A DNA stretch of 64,000 nucleotides from Isoetes taiwanensis (lineage: Eukaryota; Streptophyta; Lycopodiopsida; Isoetales; Isoetaceae): positions 2,230,436 through 2,294,435 of the forward strand of contig JAJEKV010000072.1 in NCBI GenBank assembly GCA_021234155.1, read 5' to 3'. The position numbers and the translations under genes were made by a program. How positions within the stretch are numbered: the first letter of the stretch is position 1; each line of letters begins with the position of its first letter. The notes beneath the pieces are model-generated. The model searched no databases. It had not been told where the DNA came from and worked only from the letters and a program-made list of their open reading frames with translations. This document shows positions 24,318-34,540 of the stretch, one piece after another.

Positions 24318-24866
24318 ATGCCTCGTAATACAAATTTGAGGGTGCTACACTTGCAAATTGAGCCTGAACGCCTTCCATTGAAGAATATAACAGCAGAAGA
24401 AACAAGTCGTCTGCGAGGTGACAAACACTTGGATATTTGGTGCCGGGGAAAATTGTATCCGCCCGACCCGTTCTTTCATCAATGACCAAAATTTGATACC
24501 ATTGTGGAGGCTTTAAACTTCATCTCAGATGGTTCTAAGGGGCTTCTTGAATATGTGCTCCACTTTTGGCAATATATTCAGAACCAACAACAAGAGATAC
24601 ATAACAAACAACAAGAAATTTCCAGGCGACAACACAAAATCTTCATGCAACAACAAGAAATCCATAGGCAACAAGAGCAAATGCATAGACAACAAGAGAA
24701 AATGCACAGGCAGGTGGCTTCATGGCAGATCAAGCTTTCAGTCAAACAAGAAGAAATCGAGGCACTTCAAAATGAGCTTAAGGGGTTTAAAGAGCAACGA
24801 AGAAAACGGACCTTGTCAGACATTAATAGTCTTGTGGCTGGAGTAGAGCATTTAGAAAGAGGATGA
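24318..24866 (+). pseudogene. coiled-coil protein frame with one in-frame TGA
   Basis: From ATG at 24318, just after an apparent intron acceptor, the frame reads MPRNTNLRVLHLQIEPERL and later RGDKHLDIWCRGKLYPP, meets TGA at 24483-24485, and is then open to TGA at 24864-24866. The second part is a Gln/Glu/His-rich coiled coil built on a QQQEIHRQQE-like seven- to nine-residue repeat, followed by a charged helix. It overlaps the next frame at 24863. I do not recognise a family. It may be a gene with one nonsense change, a mis-joined exon boundary near 24483, or a relic of a larger protein. Confidence 0.4.
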
Positions 24867-25138
24867 AGATGGTCCAAGATATACTTCATCCTGGTGATTC
24901 CTCAATGATAGAGGCTCAAAGACCGGACCAGATGATTCAATTGTTCCATAACTACTTTAATGAGGACATCTTGAAATTGATGCTAGAGCATGACTCCTCT
25001 CTCAAACTGATGTTATTGAATCTGGTAGCTGCAGTAGAAGCTGACCAAAAAGAAGAGGATGCTCATCCTAGCCAAGATGTTCAAGAAGCATGTGAAGAAG
25101 GTGGCATGAGCCGAAGAGCTTATGAATTGTTTTTCTAG
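24863..25138 (+). CDS. short acidic frame overlapping the coiled-coil frame
   Basis: 91 codons: MKMVQDILHPGDSSMIEAQ at the start, then a helical-looking stretch and an acidic end (EADQKEEDAHPSQDVQEA). It begins at the ATG that overlaps the stop of the frame at 24318-24866. In a plant this is better read as the same protein after a one-base frameshift than as a separate gene. No known domain. Confidence 0.3.
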   Translation: MKMVQDILHPGDSSMIEAQRPDQMIQLFHNYFNEDILKLMLEHDSSLKLMLLNLVAAVEADQKEEDAHPSQDVQEACEEGGMSRRAYELFF

Positions 25139-27369
25139 TCCTTAAGAGAAGGCCATCCATTGATGAGCAAAACTACTTATTTTTGAATCACCTACTTTAT
25201 TGTTTTGCTAAAAACAAATGTGTATTTGGTCTCAGTGCACTTATTATGGTTGTCAAGATATTCGAACTGAGACCAAATACAAAATGATATGGAAAGACAT
25301 TCTTCAAAATGATATCCTCGTCCTCTTTCTCAAGTGTTTCACCCAGATTGTATCTGGAAATAAGAAATCAAAGATAAAACGGTGTCATGCCCATGTGGTT
25401 AGTAGTGCAGAGAATGTTTAGGACAAAGACAGTCATTTAACAAGCAAAAAAATGTTCTATGTCTATCAAACAAATTCAAACATGAGATGGCAGAATAGCC
25501 TCCTGCTAAACTCTCCCTTAACTAAAGTGACATTATAAAATTTCAGCCTTTTCAAGCTGGCATAGAGCTGCAGTATCGAGCCAGTGGAACCGTCCCCCTG
25601 TCTCCTAGATATCCAGCTTGCTTATTTGGACCCATAGAAATAATAAGTCCTGCATAGTCTTTTTCAGAGATAATATTTGCTGTCATTGCAGAGAAGACCA
25701 TCTTGATATGTACCATCCAAATATCTTAGCACATGCTTGAAAAATAAATGACTCTTACACTATGAACAGGGGGGAATTGGAGACTTAAGTGATAAAAGGA
25801 TTCTGACTCTGTAAGAAAGACAACTACAAAATCTGGAGCTAAAAGAGAGATAAATTTCTCTTATTTCAGCCATGAGTGTCAGGAGGTTCATATAGGCTTA
25901 TATGTATTATATCTTGATATAGAGAAACAAAAAAGAAGGCAACCTGGCATAATGATCACATATGCCCCAGCAGGTTCATCTCCAATGTTCTCCCATAAGC
26001 CAAAGTGCTGAGAGGAAGAAATGGTCAGATGTATCAGAATTGCTGGTTCTCTTTAATCTGGTCTGTGATCATGCCTAATTGCTGGCCCACTCACTTTTGC
26101 ATTCAACTTCAATAATGCTGAAAGAGGCAGTAGACTGTTCTTTGCTCATCAGAGTGAGAAAAGATTAGAACAAGAGACCACAGAACCATGCCTATCAGGA
26201 TTCTTGCGCCTTCAAGGAGCATGGCCACGTAAAAAAGAATTTGTCAGTGCTTCCAAACAAGCATCAGATATTCCAAAAAAAAAAGAATGATGAGCAGTTT
26301 GCAGCAGATATTCCAAAACTGCATGGTTTCAGGGTCATAACCTGCTGGTTTTCATTGTTAACAGTATTTGGAACAGGCACAAGAAACGTCAAAGCTGCCA
26401 CACTGACCCCAATTTTTTATCCACAGTTGTTTTTAAGTGTCGTTTTATGCCAAAAACAACATCAAAATGGCCCCAAAAGTCCATGTGGTCCATTTATCCA
26501 GATTTGCACAAAGAGACAGTGGCTTTTTAGCAGAAATTTCCCGTGGCGGTCTTTTGGCAGAAAAATCCACGCATAGAAAAAATTGACATAGTTTTTGTAC
26601 ATCAGAAAGATCCCGCAAGGATCAAATAACCTTGAAGTACAAAGGATCCCATGTGGATCAAATATAATATTTGAAGCTTGGTACTTATACTTTTCCTCGA
26701 ACCTCTTCTTCCAACTAACTAGTACTACAAGATCAAATCAACATCTTCCCAGCTAGAGGAATACTACAGGAGACAAAAATAAATTTTCCACAAGCTACAA
26801 ATATACCTTGAATGATCTATGAACCACCTCTTGCAAGAGTAGAGACGAACCGAGAAAGGCATGAAGAAAACATGAGCAATCTCCCGCATTGCTCAAGGAA
26901 GCTAACACAGCTCCAACTAACCCATTCTGCAAATTAATCAATACTGATTGTACCAGGAATATATGCCTAGAATGAATGTAGCCATCAGAAATGCTGCATT
27001 GTCGGGATATGAAGCAATCAGCCTGTGCTAGACCCCAAAGCCCAGCTACCAGACTCCTCCCTAAAGTCTGGCTCAAGATATATAGGCTTCCTCCTGCTCA
27101 ATAAAATTCCCTAGCTCGGCATCTCAAACAGTCCAATAAAATATGACTCATCCTGCATTGAAGATCCCAGTTCCGATCTCATCAAAAAATCTGAAGACAG
27201 GCTAATCTATTCTTCTTCTTTTTCTTCAAGAAACAACTCTACACCTTTCCGCTAGTAGGAAAGAGCAAGAGGAAAGGAAAAGCTTCTGGAATTACAGACC
27301 TGAGGAAAGAATACAGCTGCCAATTATCTAGAAATTTGAAGCATCTTCTCTCATAGCCTTGCATCTTAA
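25139..27369. other. no recognised gene
   Basis: Nothing nameable. Open frames at 26241-26576 (+) and 26795-27076 (-) have no known domain. A run of nine A at 26276-26284 interrupts the first. Confidence 0.35.
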
Positions 27370-28223
27370 TTACTCAACCTTATAGGCAATCTGAGCCATT
27401 TCGGTGTGCATCCACAAAGGAAAGAAAGGCCAGCCCAGCCCCAAAAAAATTGCAGACCACCAGTCTGTGACTGTCTCTGCTGCATCACTTGGAATTCTGC
27501 CCCTTTCTTTGCTTAAACTTGAGAGAATCGAGCAGCTATGGAGATAAGGAAGGGCAAAGGCGAGAAATTCAAGAAAGGGCAGAGGTATGAGGCGGACAGA
27601 ATGGCGGATATGCTGGACGGTGATGGCAGAAGAAGAATGACGGATAGATAATGGGGCAACGTGGAGGAATTTAGTGGTAAAAGGGCAACAGGGGGCGGAT
27701 TTGGGAAGGAAACAGGGGCAACGGTGGCTATGGTGGCTATGGGGGCGGATTTGGGAAGGAAGCAGCGGCAAGAAAAGCTTCAGATCTGGGCGAAATACCT
27801 TGATGCAGCATAGATAGTTGAAAGCAGCACTTGGGGTTGCAAAAACACGAATGGGCTGCTGGCCAGACTAATCTGTTCAATGGAAAAAACACAATGCTTA
27901 CCTAGCGGAAGCATCAGAGCAAAGATCCACATTAGTGGATAATCAAGGCTGGAGAGGCCGCCATGAAGAAACTCCAAGAAAACCAGAAAACGGAAGCAGA
28001 TGGAGGCAGAATCTGAAAAAACCAGACACCAAAACCCTTGTGCTAGCCATAAGATCTGGAAACAGAAGAAAATTGCAGCCACTGCAGTGCCGATAGCAGG
28101 GATTAGGGGCGGCCCCTTTCCCTGCCGCCGGCCTAGCCGTGAAGGCGCCAAGAAACCATCTCTAACCCTCCAGTGAAGAAATTCGTTCCACATATTTATA
28201 CGCCTTTTTGAGTATAAATACAT
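27370..28223 (-). other. possible 5' end of an unrecognised minus-strand transcript
   Basis: Two long minus frames (28223-27780, 147 codons; 27771-27370, 133 codons) lie end to end in GC-richer DNA than the surroundings. Inside the first, CTAG|GTAAGC and, 20 or so bases on, CATTGAACAG look like a donor and acceptor, but the distance is too short for an intron. A duplicated 50-bp block GGGGGCGGATTTGGGAAGGA lies at 27689-27770. Peptide content is Leu/Phe/Pro-rich without a domain I know. It could be the 5' UTR of a gene or of a LINE. Confidence 0.25.
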
Positions 28224-28974
28224 GACACGTCATTATGAATAATTAATGGCACATTAATTATTCATACGCTAAGGTTAGCTATGTTAATAATTCATTATTA
28301 AAGTGGAAACCTAACCTAAAACCCTAATTCGGTCAACGTGTATTTTTTTCCCTACTAAGTATTGATTTTTTAAAATAAGGACATGTATAAAAGCATTATT
28401 ATAACACATAGAAAAAACGAGGTGTTGTTTCCAATGTGTCTTTTAACTGAGAAATATTGACATGTGTAATACTTTTTAAATAAAAAAATTATTATAAGTA
28501 ATCAAATATCGAATGTGGTGTCTTCTAAGTAATCAAGTATTGACACCTGGCACACATTTAAAAAAAATATTAGTATATACCACAATTTAAAAAGTCAATA
28601 TAGTGATGTTTTATTTTTCATATACAACATATATCATGAATGTTTTATTGATTTTGTTTAACTTAAGATAAGAAAGCCTTTGGGAATTGAACCCAAACAA
28701 GTCCATATTCCATAAGGCAATCCAAATACCAACATAAAATTAAAACATTGAATGATTACGTGGACCAGAATAGGTGGATGAGAATAGACAATAAAATATG
28801 TTAGATACACATTAGTTCTATTGTATTGAACACCCAAATGCTTTTGATGTATTGAACCAAATGATTTTTTTATGTCAAAAGACACATTACAGAAGAAATA
28901 TTTCAGAGGATATATCACACAAATAAGTTTTACATTGAGTTGTATTCAACTAAAAAAACTATCCATTCACCATG
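28224..28974. other. AT-rich non-coding DNA
   Basis: Contains a perfect 13-bp inverted repeat with a 5-bp loop (ATGAATAATTAAT/ATTAATTATTCAT, 28235-28265). A 5-TTTGGGTTCAATTCCCAAAG-like phrase on the minus strand near 28683-28702 resembles a tRNA T arm but has no tRNA around it. Confidence 0.5.
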
Positions 28975-29933
28975 TTACTTCTTTTGCCTTTCCAATCTTG
29001 CTTTTAACTGAAACAGATTCGTGCAAAAAAGCAGACAAAAGGCTGCACAATCTTGCTTCTTGCCCCTGATACAGCGGTGCACCACCTGCCACAGAAGCAC
29101 CCTAACCTTCGGTGGGGGAAGTGAGCTCCATGTCCACGTCCAAACCGAGCGCCATCGAGAACCCAGAAGCTGCAGAGACCACTTGCCTGAAGGGGGCAGT
29201 GTGTCATGAATTGCCAGCACCCGGTAACAAGACTGCACAAAACATCCAGATGAAGACACAACATCCGGATGAACCTTCCAAACCTGCACCATCACATCAT
29301 CCTGAGGGACTATAGGTATGTGTAGCGGAATACTCCCCGCCACTTGTTCCCAGATAGCCCGGTCACTGCCCCTCCCTTCCACCAATTGAGGTGTTTCTGC
29401 AACCCCTGCAAAATCTCATCCCACACCCTCCCCATAAAAACATCCCCTCCAAAGGGAATACCCAACAGCTTAGTACACACATTACCTGGAAGCACCTTCC
29501 AAGGGAATAGAGCCAAACAAGGGGGAGGCGGAGTCAGCTGGGCCCATAATGTGGAGCATTTACCCCAATTCAGAAGAATGCCCGAGGCCAAGGAGAAAGT
29601 ATCCAGCAAACCCTTCACATTCCGCAAATTCCTCTCTTCTGCCACCAAGAAGAGGAAAGTGTCATCGGCAAACTGGTTAATAATCTGCTGGCTACCATCC
29701 TGCATCCGAAGCCCATCCACCACCCCCTCCTTCACTACAGCAAAAAACAACTGAGACAGTGCCTCTGCCACAATCGTAAACAAAAACGGCGCCAAAGGGC
29801 ACCCCTGACGCACCCCTCTGCCTAAGGAGAAAAAGGCGGAGGGTTCACCCTGGCACACCACCGTATTAATTGCCAAATTCATATGGATGATCCTACAGAA
29901 AAGGGTGAAGTCTCCAGGTATGCACCTCATCAA
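28975..29933 (-). pseudogene. LINE reverse transcriptase fragment (minus)
   Basis: Minus frame 29933-29310 begins within the palm domain: GRGVRQGCPLAPFLF and then NQFADDTFLF, the catalytic FADD box. Frame 29385-28975 continues after a frameshift with the connection region and LPPPKVRVLLWQVVHRCI, the start of the C-terminal zinc-binding part. Both ends are missing. Typical plant L1-type ORF2. The fragment meets the plus-strand LINE relic at about 29930. Confidence 0.85.
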
Positions 29934-29934
29934 C

Positions 29935-31020
29935 CAGGCCCTATTAGCTTCATGTAAGCATAGTAAGCCCTCCGTTAAAGTCTCACTTCCATGGTCACTC
30001 TTTTTTTATCTTAAGCTATGTAGAGAAGCATCTCCATTCCTAGAGAATTTAATTTCGGCTTGGCTGATGCAAGGATCGTAAAAAGGTGGAAAAATTGTGG
30101 AATTGATTCCTGTGCTTAGTGGTACAAGGGAGAGCAATTAGTAAGTTGGGCAGAATTTCAGGTTTGTTTTGCCTTAAAGGACGCAGACAAAATAATATGG
30201 GAAAGTGTGGCTACAGTACTCCCAAACACTATAACTACAGGAGATCAAAATCCATGGGTTCTGCATCCCGCGATTCAGCCTAACAAGTTTGTTAAATCAA
30301 GTTACAGAAGCTTGAGGACTAAGGTGTACTCCCAATATCTACCAAATGGGAACTAGTGATCACAGAGGAAAACCTAAAAAACATCTGGAGAGATGCATGG
30401 CAGAAATATCTGCCCCCACGGATAAACGCTTTCCTTTGGCAAGTGATACGCAGGGTTCCAAGGGTCAATCAACTAGTCTCCAAATGGGACAATAAAGTCA
30501 GCCCACTATGTCCCATTTGTGAGGTTGAATAGGAATCCATTCAACATTGTCTGATGGAATGTGAGAAGCTGCAAGTAGTATGGGCATGGAGCCTGGATCG
30601 CTTTGAATACCCGTTAGGTACCAAGGAACTGTTGTTGGGAATCCTTCCCCTAGATTGGGGCACCACGAAGAAGGTGGCCTTCCATATAGCTAGAGCCTGG
30701 ACAATCTGGTCAATATGGAAAAGGAGAAATGCCTTAGTCTTCAATGAGAATCAAGAGGTCATATCACCAAATCAGCTTCTACATACGATACTGGAAAGGC
30801 TAAAAAAATTCAGGCTAGTGTTTGAGAGCGAAGAAGAAGTAAAGGTTGAAATATGGGGCACCTACCTAAGTCTACACTAGAACGTCCAAGAGAGTAGTTC
30901 AAGAAGAAGCCATGTAGCTATCCTCATCTCAGATTTGCAGATGGGTGCACCCCTGCCATGTGGCTGTGTATCGTTCTCTTAAAGTAAATAAAGTCTATTT
31001 TTTATCCCTCAAAAAAAAAA
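29935..31020 (+). pseudogene. LINE ORF2 C-terminus with poly(A) end (plus)
   Basis: Across several frameshifts and stops the plus strand reads LVSWAEFQVCFALKDADKII (30140), WRDAWQKYLPPRINAFLWQV (about 30390), CPICEVE (stop) ESIQHCLMEC (30505-30560) and, open to 30880, VVWAWSLDRFEYPLG through VEIWGTYLSLH. This is the zinc-knuckle domain plus tail of a plant L1-type LINE. AATAAAG at about 30987 and a 13-base A run at 31008-31020 mark its 3' end. It directly abuts the truncated Copia LTR. Confidence 0.8.
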
Positions 31021-31703
31021 AACTTTTAATTGTCTCCTATAGATATTATAACCTTAGCATATAACCATTAAAATAGAGATTGAAACCTTAACACTTTGTA
31101 TTGCCTTAAAAAAACATTCGACAGCCGGGGCATTCATCTGCCGGATGAATCCATCTCCTCCCGAATCAATTCTTTTGTACATTCTCATTGAATTCATGTT
31201 CAGGTACCGATCCTTCCAGAATCGGCACCGATCAGGCACTATTGGCCCGCTCCATTCTAAGTTTGAATTAGAGCTTGGCAGTTGGTCATTCGACCGAGAT
31301 TTTATATTATTTACAACCATTAAACCTAAGGTTCATACACATACAATATTAACCATTGAACCATAGGTTAATATTCACCAAACATTGAACCTTAGGCTTT
31401 AGACCAGTTTGACCTATTATTTGTTCAATGTCTTTGTCTCTTATGCCCTGTCCATTTTCTTTGATCGCCATAGTTCTTAGGCACTGCCTTTAGATGACTA
31501 ACAACCTGCAAATTTGTCCCTGTTCTTCACAATACTTAAGTATCACCAATATATCTTTTACAACCCCTGTATGTTTTCTTTGAACTTAGACTGTCAATAT
31601 AAGGATCTATAATAAGTCTGTGATCAGCACTCTATAATAATTATCTTGGTTCTCCACTGTAAACCATTCAATCATTATTATAATATGAACCTCAACTCTC
31701 ACA
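31021..31703 (-). repeat. Copia 3' LTR, outer end truncated
   Basis: Matches 38870-39549 almost throughout and ends inward at the TGTGAGAG boundary (31703). The outer roughly 50 bp, present in the other LTR (TGTTAGGATCTACAATG...), are missing, and the LINE poly(A) end takes their place. Confidence 0.9.
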
Positions 31704-33062
31704 TTCTCCCTTCATATTATAATCTCTGCAATTTATTAACCTTCTCAAAAATATGAACCTTGCATCTGCCAGTGGCTTTGTAAGGATGTCTGCCAGCTGC
31801 TGATCTGTATGAACATATTGAACATGTATAATATTTTTGTTCACCAACTCCCTGATGAAATGTGCCTCTAATTCAATATGCTTAGTTCTCTCATGAAATA
31901 TGGGATTCTTTGTCATTGCAATGCAGCTTTGGCTGTCAGAATACAAACTTAGTGGATCCTTTTGATGCATTCCCAACTCATTCAATATTCTTCTGCTCCA
32001 GACAATCTCCTTTGCTGCAAGAGTGGTTGTTGAATATTCTGCTTCAGCAAATGAGAGAGCTATGGCATTTTGCTTCTTGCATTTTCAAGAAATAGACCCT
32101 CCTGCCAACATTAAAATAAACCCTGATGTAGACTTTCTTTCATCAAGGTCACCTCCCCAGTCCAAATCACAATATGATTCTAAGTTGAGATTGTTAGAAT
32201 CATACATAATGCCATGATTGATAGTTCCCTTCAAATATCTAATTACCCTTTTTGCTGCCTGCCAATGCATTATTCCAAAATTGTTATTGTATCTGCTCAG
32301 TATATTAACAACATAAGATATATCAGGTCTTGTACAATTTGCCAGAGAAAGTAGACAGCCAACTAATTCCCTGTAAGGCAATTCTTGTACTTCAATTCTT
32401 TCATTGTCATTCTGAGGGCAATGTTCCTTTGACAACTTATTTCCTGGCACCATAGGGGTTCTCACTGCTTTACAATCTTCCATGTTAAACCTTTTCAGTA
32501 TTCCCATGATGTTCTGACTCTGAGATAATGCCATTATTTTGTTCTTCCTGTCCCTTTGTACTTTAATACCTAGAAATTTTTTTACTTCCCCTAGATCAGT
32601 CATTTTGAACTTGTTTTTCAGTATATCTTTGCATTTTTGCAGTATGCTCAAGTTACTACTTACCATAACATTGTCATCAACATACAATGCAATGTAGCAA
32701 AATTCTGAATCTTCTCTAAACAAATAGACATTCCCATCATCTTTGAGTTTGATAGATCCTTGTTCTCTTAAATATGAGTCCATACACAAATACCACTGTC
32801 TTGGTGATTGTTTCAATCCGTACATTGCCCTTTTTAATTTCCAAACCTTGTCCTTCCCTTGTTCAAAACCAGAGGGCTGTTTCATGTAGATATCCTCTTC
32901 CAATCTTGCATAAAGAAAGGCAGTGGTGACATCCATATGATGTGCCTCCAAATTTTTTGCATTTGCCATTGCTAGCAGCATTCTAATACTTGTCAATTTC
33001 ACAATAGAAGAAAATGTATCCTCATAATCAATCCCTGGTTTTTGAGAGAACCCTTGTGCCAC
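31692..33062 (-). pseudogene. Copia reverse transcriptase and RNase H
   Basis: Minus frame from 33062: MAQGFSQKPGIDYEDTFS, then DVTTAFLYARLEEDIYMKQP, MYGLKQSPRQWY and the active-site box IALYVDDNVMV, then TRPDISYVVNILSRY, SYCDLDWGGDLDERKSTSG. A TGA at 32085-32087 stands where family members have Trp (SW.SKKQ). The same frame continues to 31692 with RNase H (SLYSDSQSCIAMTKNP, LADILTKPL). Apart from that stop, RT and RNase H are continuous and well kept. Confidence 0.9.
31704..31713 (-). promoter_or_regulatory. Copia polypurine tract
   Basis: GAAGGGAGAA on the minus strand lies immediately before the 3' LTR. It is the expected second-strand primer. Confidence 0.8.
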
Positions 33063-33220
33063 AAGTCTGGCCTTATGTTTGATCCTTGTTTCATCTTAAA
33101 AATCCATTTGCAGCCAACTGCATTTCTGCCTTTAGGATACTAGTTCAAACGTTTCTGTTCTCCTAAAAGCATTTAACTCCTCTTCCATAGCATTAATCCA
33201 TTCCTTTGCATCTGAGCTAT

Positions 33221-33883
33221 TCAATGCTTCTTCAACACTTCAAAATCGATCATTGCCAATATTTCTATAAGATTTATTTCATTTGCATTATATTTCAACC
33301 TCCTACTTCTACCTGCTGAATCCCTACCAAATAATTCATTTCTAACCTCATTTGCTTCATCTTGTAATATTTGTGCATTTGTCCTCCTTGTAAGCTGAGC
33401 TTTGCCCTTGATTGTTTGCTCCTCCTTTTCTTCTTGTACTTGTATTTCCTGCAAACTAGTGGTTTTATTTTCCTGCAAATCCTTTGAGTCAGTTTCAGAA
33501 TTATCATCATCATATATATTTGACAACCTTTCTAGTTGTTCCAAGTTTTGAGCTGGTTCCCTTTTTTCTATTGATGCAGCAGGTATTTTTATATCTTTAT
33601 AATGTTGTCCTTCATCAAAAAACACACCCCTACTAATCACAACTTTCCTTTTAGCAGGGTCAAATAGTCTATAAGCTTTAGATTGCTCATCACATCCCAC
33701 AAGATATGCAATTCTTGCTCTATCATCAAGTTTTTGCCTTTGTTCCTTAGGAACATGCACAAAACTTAAACATCCATAGCTTTTAAGCTTTTCAAAATTA
33801 GGTTTCTTACCTGACCAAAGCATTTCTGGTAGTGAAGCATTTATGCTTGCTACCAGATAGGTATTCTCCATCTCTATCTGCAC
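33221..33883 (-). pseudogene. Copia integrase C-terminal part and linker
   Basis: The frame begins just after the missing integrase core, with LPEMLWSGKKPNFEKLKSYG and the VHVPKEQRQKLDDRA and YLVGCDEQSKAYRLFDPAKR boxes that close the integrase region of Copia polyproteins, followed by an acidic linker. It is in another frame than the RT at 33062, so a frameshift lies at 33063-33220. Confidence 0.85.
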
Positions 33884-33885
33884 GT

Positions 33886-34063
33886 ATACACTTCCCTTGA
33901 AAACCTTTCAAGGCAGGGGTTTTTTAATCCTAGTAGTAATGATTGTAGTAATGATTGTATGGGTCCCATGGCCTATTGGTCTCCGTGGACGTTAAAAAAA
34001 CTATTCTATTCTATTCTATTCTATTCTATTCTATTCTATTCTATTCTATTCTATTCTATTCTA
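33886..34063 (+). mobile_element. LINE 3' end insertion with (TTCTA)n tail
   Basis: Same 3' end as the LINE at 15701-15939: GAAAACCTTTCAAGGCAGGGGTTTT hairpin region, GGGTCCCATGGCC, GGTCTCCGTGGACGTTAAAA and about 14 TTCTA units. It lies antisense to the Copia element, between GNKVK of the integrase N-part and the segment leading to LPEMLWSGKK. About 100 residues of integrase core normally found between them are absent, so insertion came with a deletion. Confidence 0.85.
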
Positions 34064-34540
34064 CTTTACTTTGTTTCCAGTTTCAAGCTCAACCTCTGCT
34101 ATAAATTCCTTGAGTGCCTCAAAAGCCTCATCCTTAGTTCTCAAGCACTTTACCTTTGTTTTTCGACTGAAATCATCTATAAAGGTAATGAAATATTTCT
34201 TTCCTGTAATTCCCTTTACATTAAGAGGCCCACATAGATCAGTATGCACAACTCCCAATATTTCTTTTGCTCTCTTGTTTGATTTTCTGAAAGGTAATCT
34301 AGCAAGCTTTCCAACCATGCAACCATAGCACAATTTGTGTTCACTATCCAATTTGCAATCTTCGATTAGTCCCTGTTTTACCATAGCCTGTATATTTTTA
34401 TTGCTGGCATGACATAATCTTTGATGCCACACATTTATATCTGAAGCTATGATTGCATTTACACATGGTGGATGATTATTTTCAAAGCCAAAAAGATTGC
34501 CAACCCTTTTTCCCAAAAATTTGATTTCAATATGTAGCAT
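34061..34540 (-). pseudogene. Copia GAG-pre-integrase and integrase N-part
   Basis: VWHQRLCHASNKNIQAMVKQ, CYGCMVGKLARLPF (the HHCC zinc-binding module), VVHTDLCGPLNVKGI and YFITFIDDFSRKTKV (first two catalytic-core strands with the first Asp) can be read. The frame ends at ELETGNKVK, where the LINE tail intrudes. Confidence 0.9.

Noticed and set aside
27780-28223. 147-codon minus frame as a membrane protein gene
   Set aside because: Hydrophobic but with no domain, no convincing start context and no downstream exons I could join; kept only as a possible transcript end.
29310-31020. Twin-priming inversion of a single LINE
   Set aside because: The two halves overlap in domain content and differ in sequence, so they are two families.
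31054-31366. 88-codon and 73-codon frames in the LTR (also at 38900-39212)
   Set aside because: They occur in both LTRs simply because the LTRs are copies. No known LTR product.
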